Assembly (NCBI GenBank): GCA_006384855.1
Contig: VCJN01002158.1
Span: 1 to 64,000, forward strand
Direction: 5' to 3'
From: Tetraselmis striata
Lineage: Eukaryota; Chlorophyta; Chlorodendrophyceae; Chlorodendrales; Chlorodendraceae
DNA length: 64,000 nucleotides
Notes under the pieces: model-generated
Told to the model about the DNA's origin: nothing
Databases searched by the model: none
The model's input: only the letters and a program-made list of their open reading frames with translations
Program-made: the position numbers and the translations under genes
Shown here: piece after piece, positions 62,397 through 64,000 of the stretch
Layout: each line of letters begins with the position of its first letter
Numbering within the stretch: position 1 is the first letter of the stretch

Positions 62397-63590
62397 TTAC
62401 AACACAGCATCAGCCCCAAAGTGGGCCACATACTGCGCCGCCAACTCGTGGTTGCGTTTCTCCGCAGCATCACTGCGGGGGGTGATGTGTGGGTACATTG
62501 CCTCGTTGTAGGCTGCCAGGAACGGCGTGTACTGGGTAGGGTCGTCCGCACGGCCGCAACCAGGCAGTCCCATAAGGTGCCCATGCCCGTACAAGCGGAC
62601 ATTGCCACGCCCCTGACACTTGAGACATGGTTGACCGCCGGGATGGTCAACTGGGGCGCCCGCGGGCCCGCGGTGCGTCGTGTCCGACCCAAACATGTAC
62701 CCATGGTATTGTTCCATGTAGGGCTTGTTCTCCTCGGGGACACCCATGCCACGCTCCAAGTCCTCCAGGGGCTGCATCAAGTTCTTGTGGCTCGTGATGA
62801 AGTTGGCAGCTCCCGGATCTGTCTCCGCCAGCGTCCTCTCCGTGAGGCGGTGATTCTCGTGGCCCTTTTCATGTCAACACATGGATGGCACTCATTCCCC
62901 GCCCCCGCCCCCGCTCCCGCCACCGGCCTGGGGGGGGGGGGGGGGGGGGCGCACCCGGTACCGAATGTGCTTCACGGCATCTGTGAAGCTCACTTCTGGC
63001 CCGCGGTACACCTCAGTGGGGCGGCAGTGGCACGTGCATGCAAGGATGGCCTGCAGATTTGGAGCCTGCCCATCAATGTGGGTGATCTGAGCGGGGGCAT
63101 CCGCCGGGGTGAACAGCAACGCGATCACCGGCCACGACCAAAACCCTGGTGCTAGCTCGCCGGCCTTCTCGGCACCAGCCACGAAAGCGCGCCGCAATTC
63201 CAGCAAGGCGGCAAACAAGGCCTTCCTGCAAGGCACACGCTCAGAATAAGCGACGCACGGGTCAGGGGTTGAAGGGAGCGCGGGGGGGGGGGGGGGGGGG
63301 GGGGGGCACCTCTTCATCTGATTCGGCCTTTTGCCGACACAGGTCTCCGGCGCACTCCTTGCCCAATGCCACAGCTTCCACCGGTCGACTTTGCCCTCCT
63401 TTTCACCGACGTACGGCATCACCTGCGTGTGCTCCGCAATGTCCAACATGTCTTCCGGGGGCAGGCAAACCCGTGTTGTGGTGGTTGTGTCATGTGGGGA
63501 TGGGGACCCGTGCCGCCGTAGCCCGCGCACCCCTACGTTATGAGTATAACATGCTGGTTGGAGCTCCACATGCTGTCCAACCCTCCCCAA
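62397..63590 (-). CDS. Possible Fe(II)/2-oxoglutarate dioxygenase-like gene, three exons
   Basis: Exon 1 ends at 63310 (reading HTQVMPYVGEKEGKVDRWKL) with donor GTGCCCCCC. Exon 2 is 63225-62955, reading KALFAALLELRRAFVAGAEK, FWSWPVIALLFTPADAPAQI and THIDGQAPNLQAILAC, with donor GTGCGCCCCCC. Exon 3 follows a C tract ending in CAG at about 62930 and reads ENHRLTERTLAETDPGAANF, YMEQYHGYMFGSDTTHRGPA and QPCLKCQGRGN before a stop at 62397. HID in exon 2 and the distal His in TTHRGP fit the H-x-D...H iron triad of this superfamily, and the H-x-D-x4-N spacing is also seen in TET/JBP enzymes. This is a motif-level assignment without a full-domain match. The stop is 110 bp outside the right arm. The start of exon 1 is uncertain. 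Confidence 0.4.
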
Positions 63591-63591
63591 A

Positions 63592-63940
63592 GTTCATCAA
63601 TGCATGCCCATTGTATCATAGATGGGTTGCATGGTGTCCCTTTTTGATTTGGCATGCGCGCGCCGTAAGAGCATCTAAAAAACCCGCCGTAAGTCCGAAT
63701 TCGGCATAGATCGTTTATCTTTCCGTCAGAATTCTACGATTTGAGCAGTAGTTTTCGCACCCCGAACTAATTCTAAACACCGGCAGGTCACCCCGCGTCC
63801 CCAGCTCGGAGGGTTTTCGTAATGCGTTGATACTCGAAAAATGCTCACCAACTACCCCTGGAGGACAGTTCGCTTACCATTAATTTTGAAGCGTAGTGTA
63901 CTGATGGTAATCCTCCACGTGTACGCGAGGTACGACCTAT
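63592..63940. other. No feature seen
   Basis: Between the dioxygenase-like gene and the last repeat copy no repeat, promoter motif or exon was recognised. Confidence 0.4.
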
Positions 63941-64000
63941 AATTGTGGGGATATATCCCTCACGAACCCTAATCAACAATAGCACACATTAAGGCGCGTA
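63941..64000 (+). repeat. Short dispersed repeat, copy 4, cut by window end
   Basis: GGGGATATATCCCTCACGAA then CCCTAATCAACAATAGCACA and TTAAGGCGCGTA match the first 60 bp of the copy at 17543, which is the closest relative in the window (shared CACATTAAGGCGCGTA). Confidence 0.8.

Overview
The window looks like nuclear DNA of a green alga (Viridiplantae, probably a chlorophyte; species not identified). The evidence is spliced genes with GT-AG introns, a thylakoid-lumen PsbP-domain protein, a plant-type IRE-family AGC kinase, a plant/algal-type tnp2 (CACTA) transposase, and a DIRS-type tyrosine-recombinase retroelement. No prokaryotic operons, rRNA genes or CRISPR arrays were seen. Few genes are host genes; most of the window is repeats and mobile elements. 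Coordinates of spliced genes come from reading frames and splice signals by eye.

Layout. 0-4.5 kb: two unrelated satellite blocks (units of about 300 bp and about 370 bp) and diverged relatives. 4.5-12 kb: gene-poor, with a fragment of the CACTA transposase (5.6-5.9), a small unknown spliced ORF (6.8-7.5), an old SINE (8.8) and a diverged duplicated repeat (10.2/11.7). 12.7-14.4: PsbP-domain gene (+). 15.3-17.3: Golgi-type sulfotransferase (-). 17.5-22.3: intron-rich tnp2/CACTA transposase gene (-), abutted by a short dispersed repeat. 22.5-25.7: unknown minus-strand frames and featureless DNA. 25.75-31.7: a terminal-inverted-repeat element split by a complete-looking DIRS/PAT-type retroelement (26.2-31.1). 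32-33.6: LINE-like 3' end, then a SINE. 34.8-36.4: two copies of the short dispersed repeat. 36.9-37.9: two small unknown genes (-). 38.06-41.25 and 58.3-62.29: two long inverted arms, each with a 371-bp satellite, homopolymer G/C tracts and a Cys-rich ORF. Between the arms: a 30-bp minisatellite, a zinc-finger/Tudor-like transposon gene, a second copy of the inverted-repeat element with a SINE inside it, a 128-aa spliced gene ending in a polyketide-dehydratase-like motif, the IRE-type kinase (48.6-55.6), and an unknown ORF (57.4-58.3). 62.4-63.6: a gene resembling a Fe(II)/2-oxoglutarate dioxygenase. 63.9-64: fourth copy of the short dispersed repeat.

The host genes seem functionally unrelated: photosystem assembly or maintenance (PsbP-like), polysaccharide sulfation (sulfotransferase) and AGC-kinase signalling. 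The two most unusual themes are (i) the paired 3-4 kb inverted arms that enclose 17 kb including a conserved kinase, and (ii) homopolymer C tracts sitting directly against intron splice sites in transposon-type genes but not in the conserved host genes.
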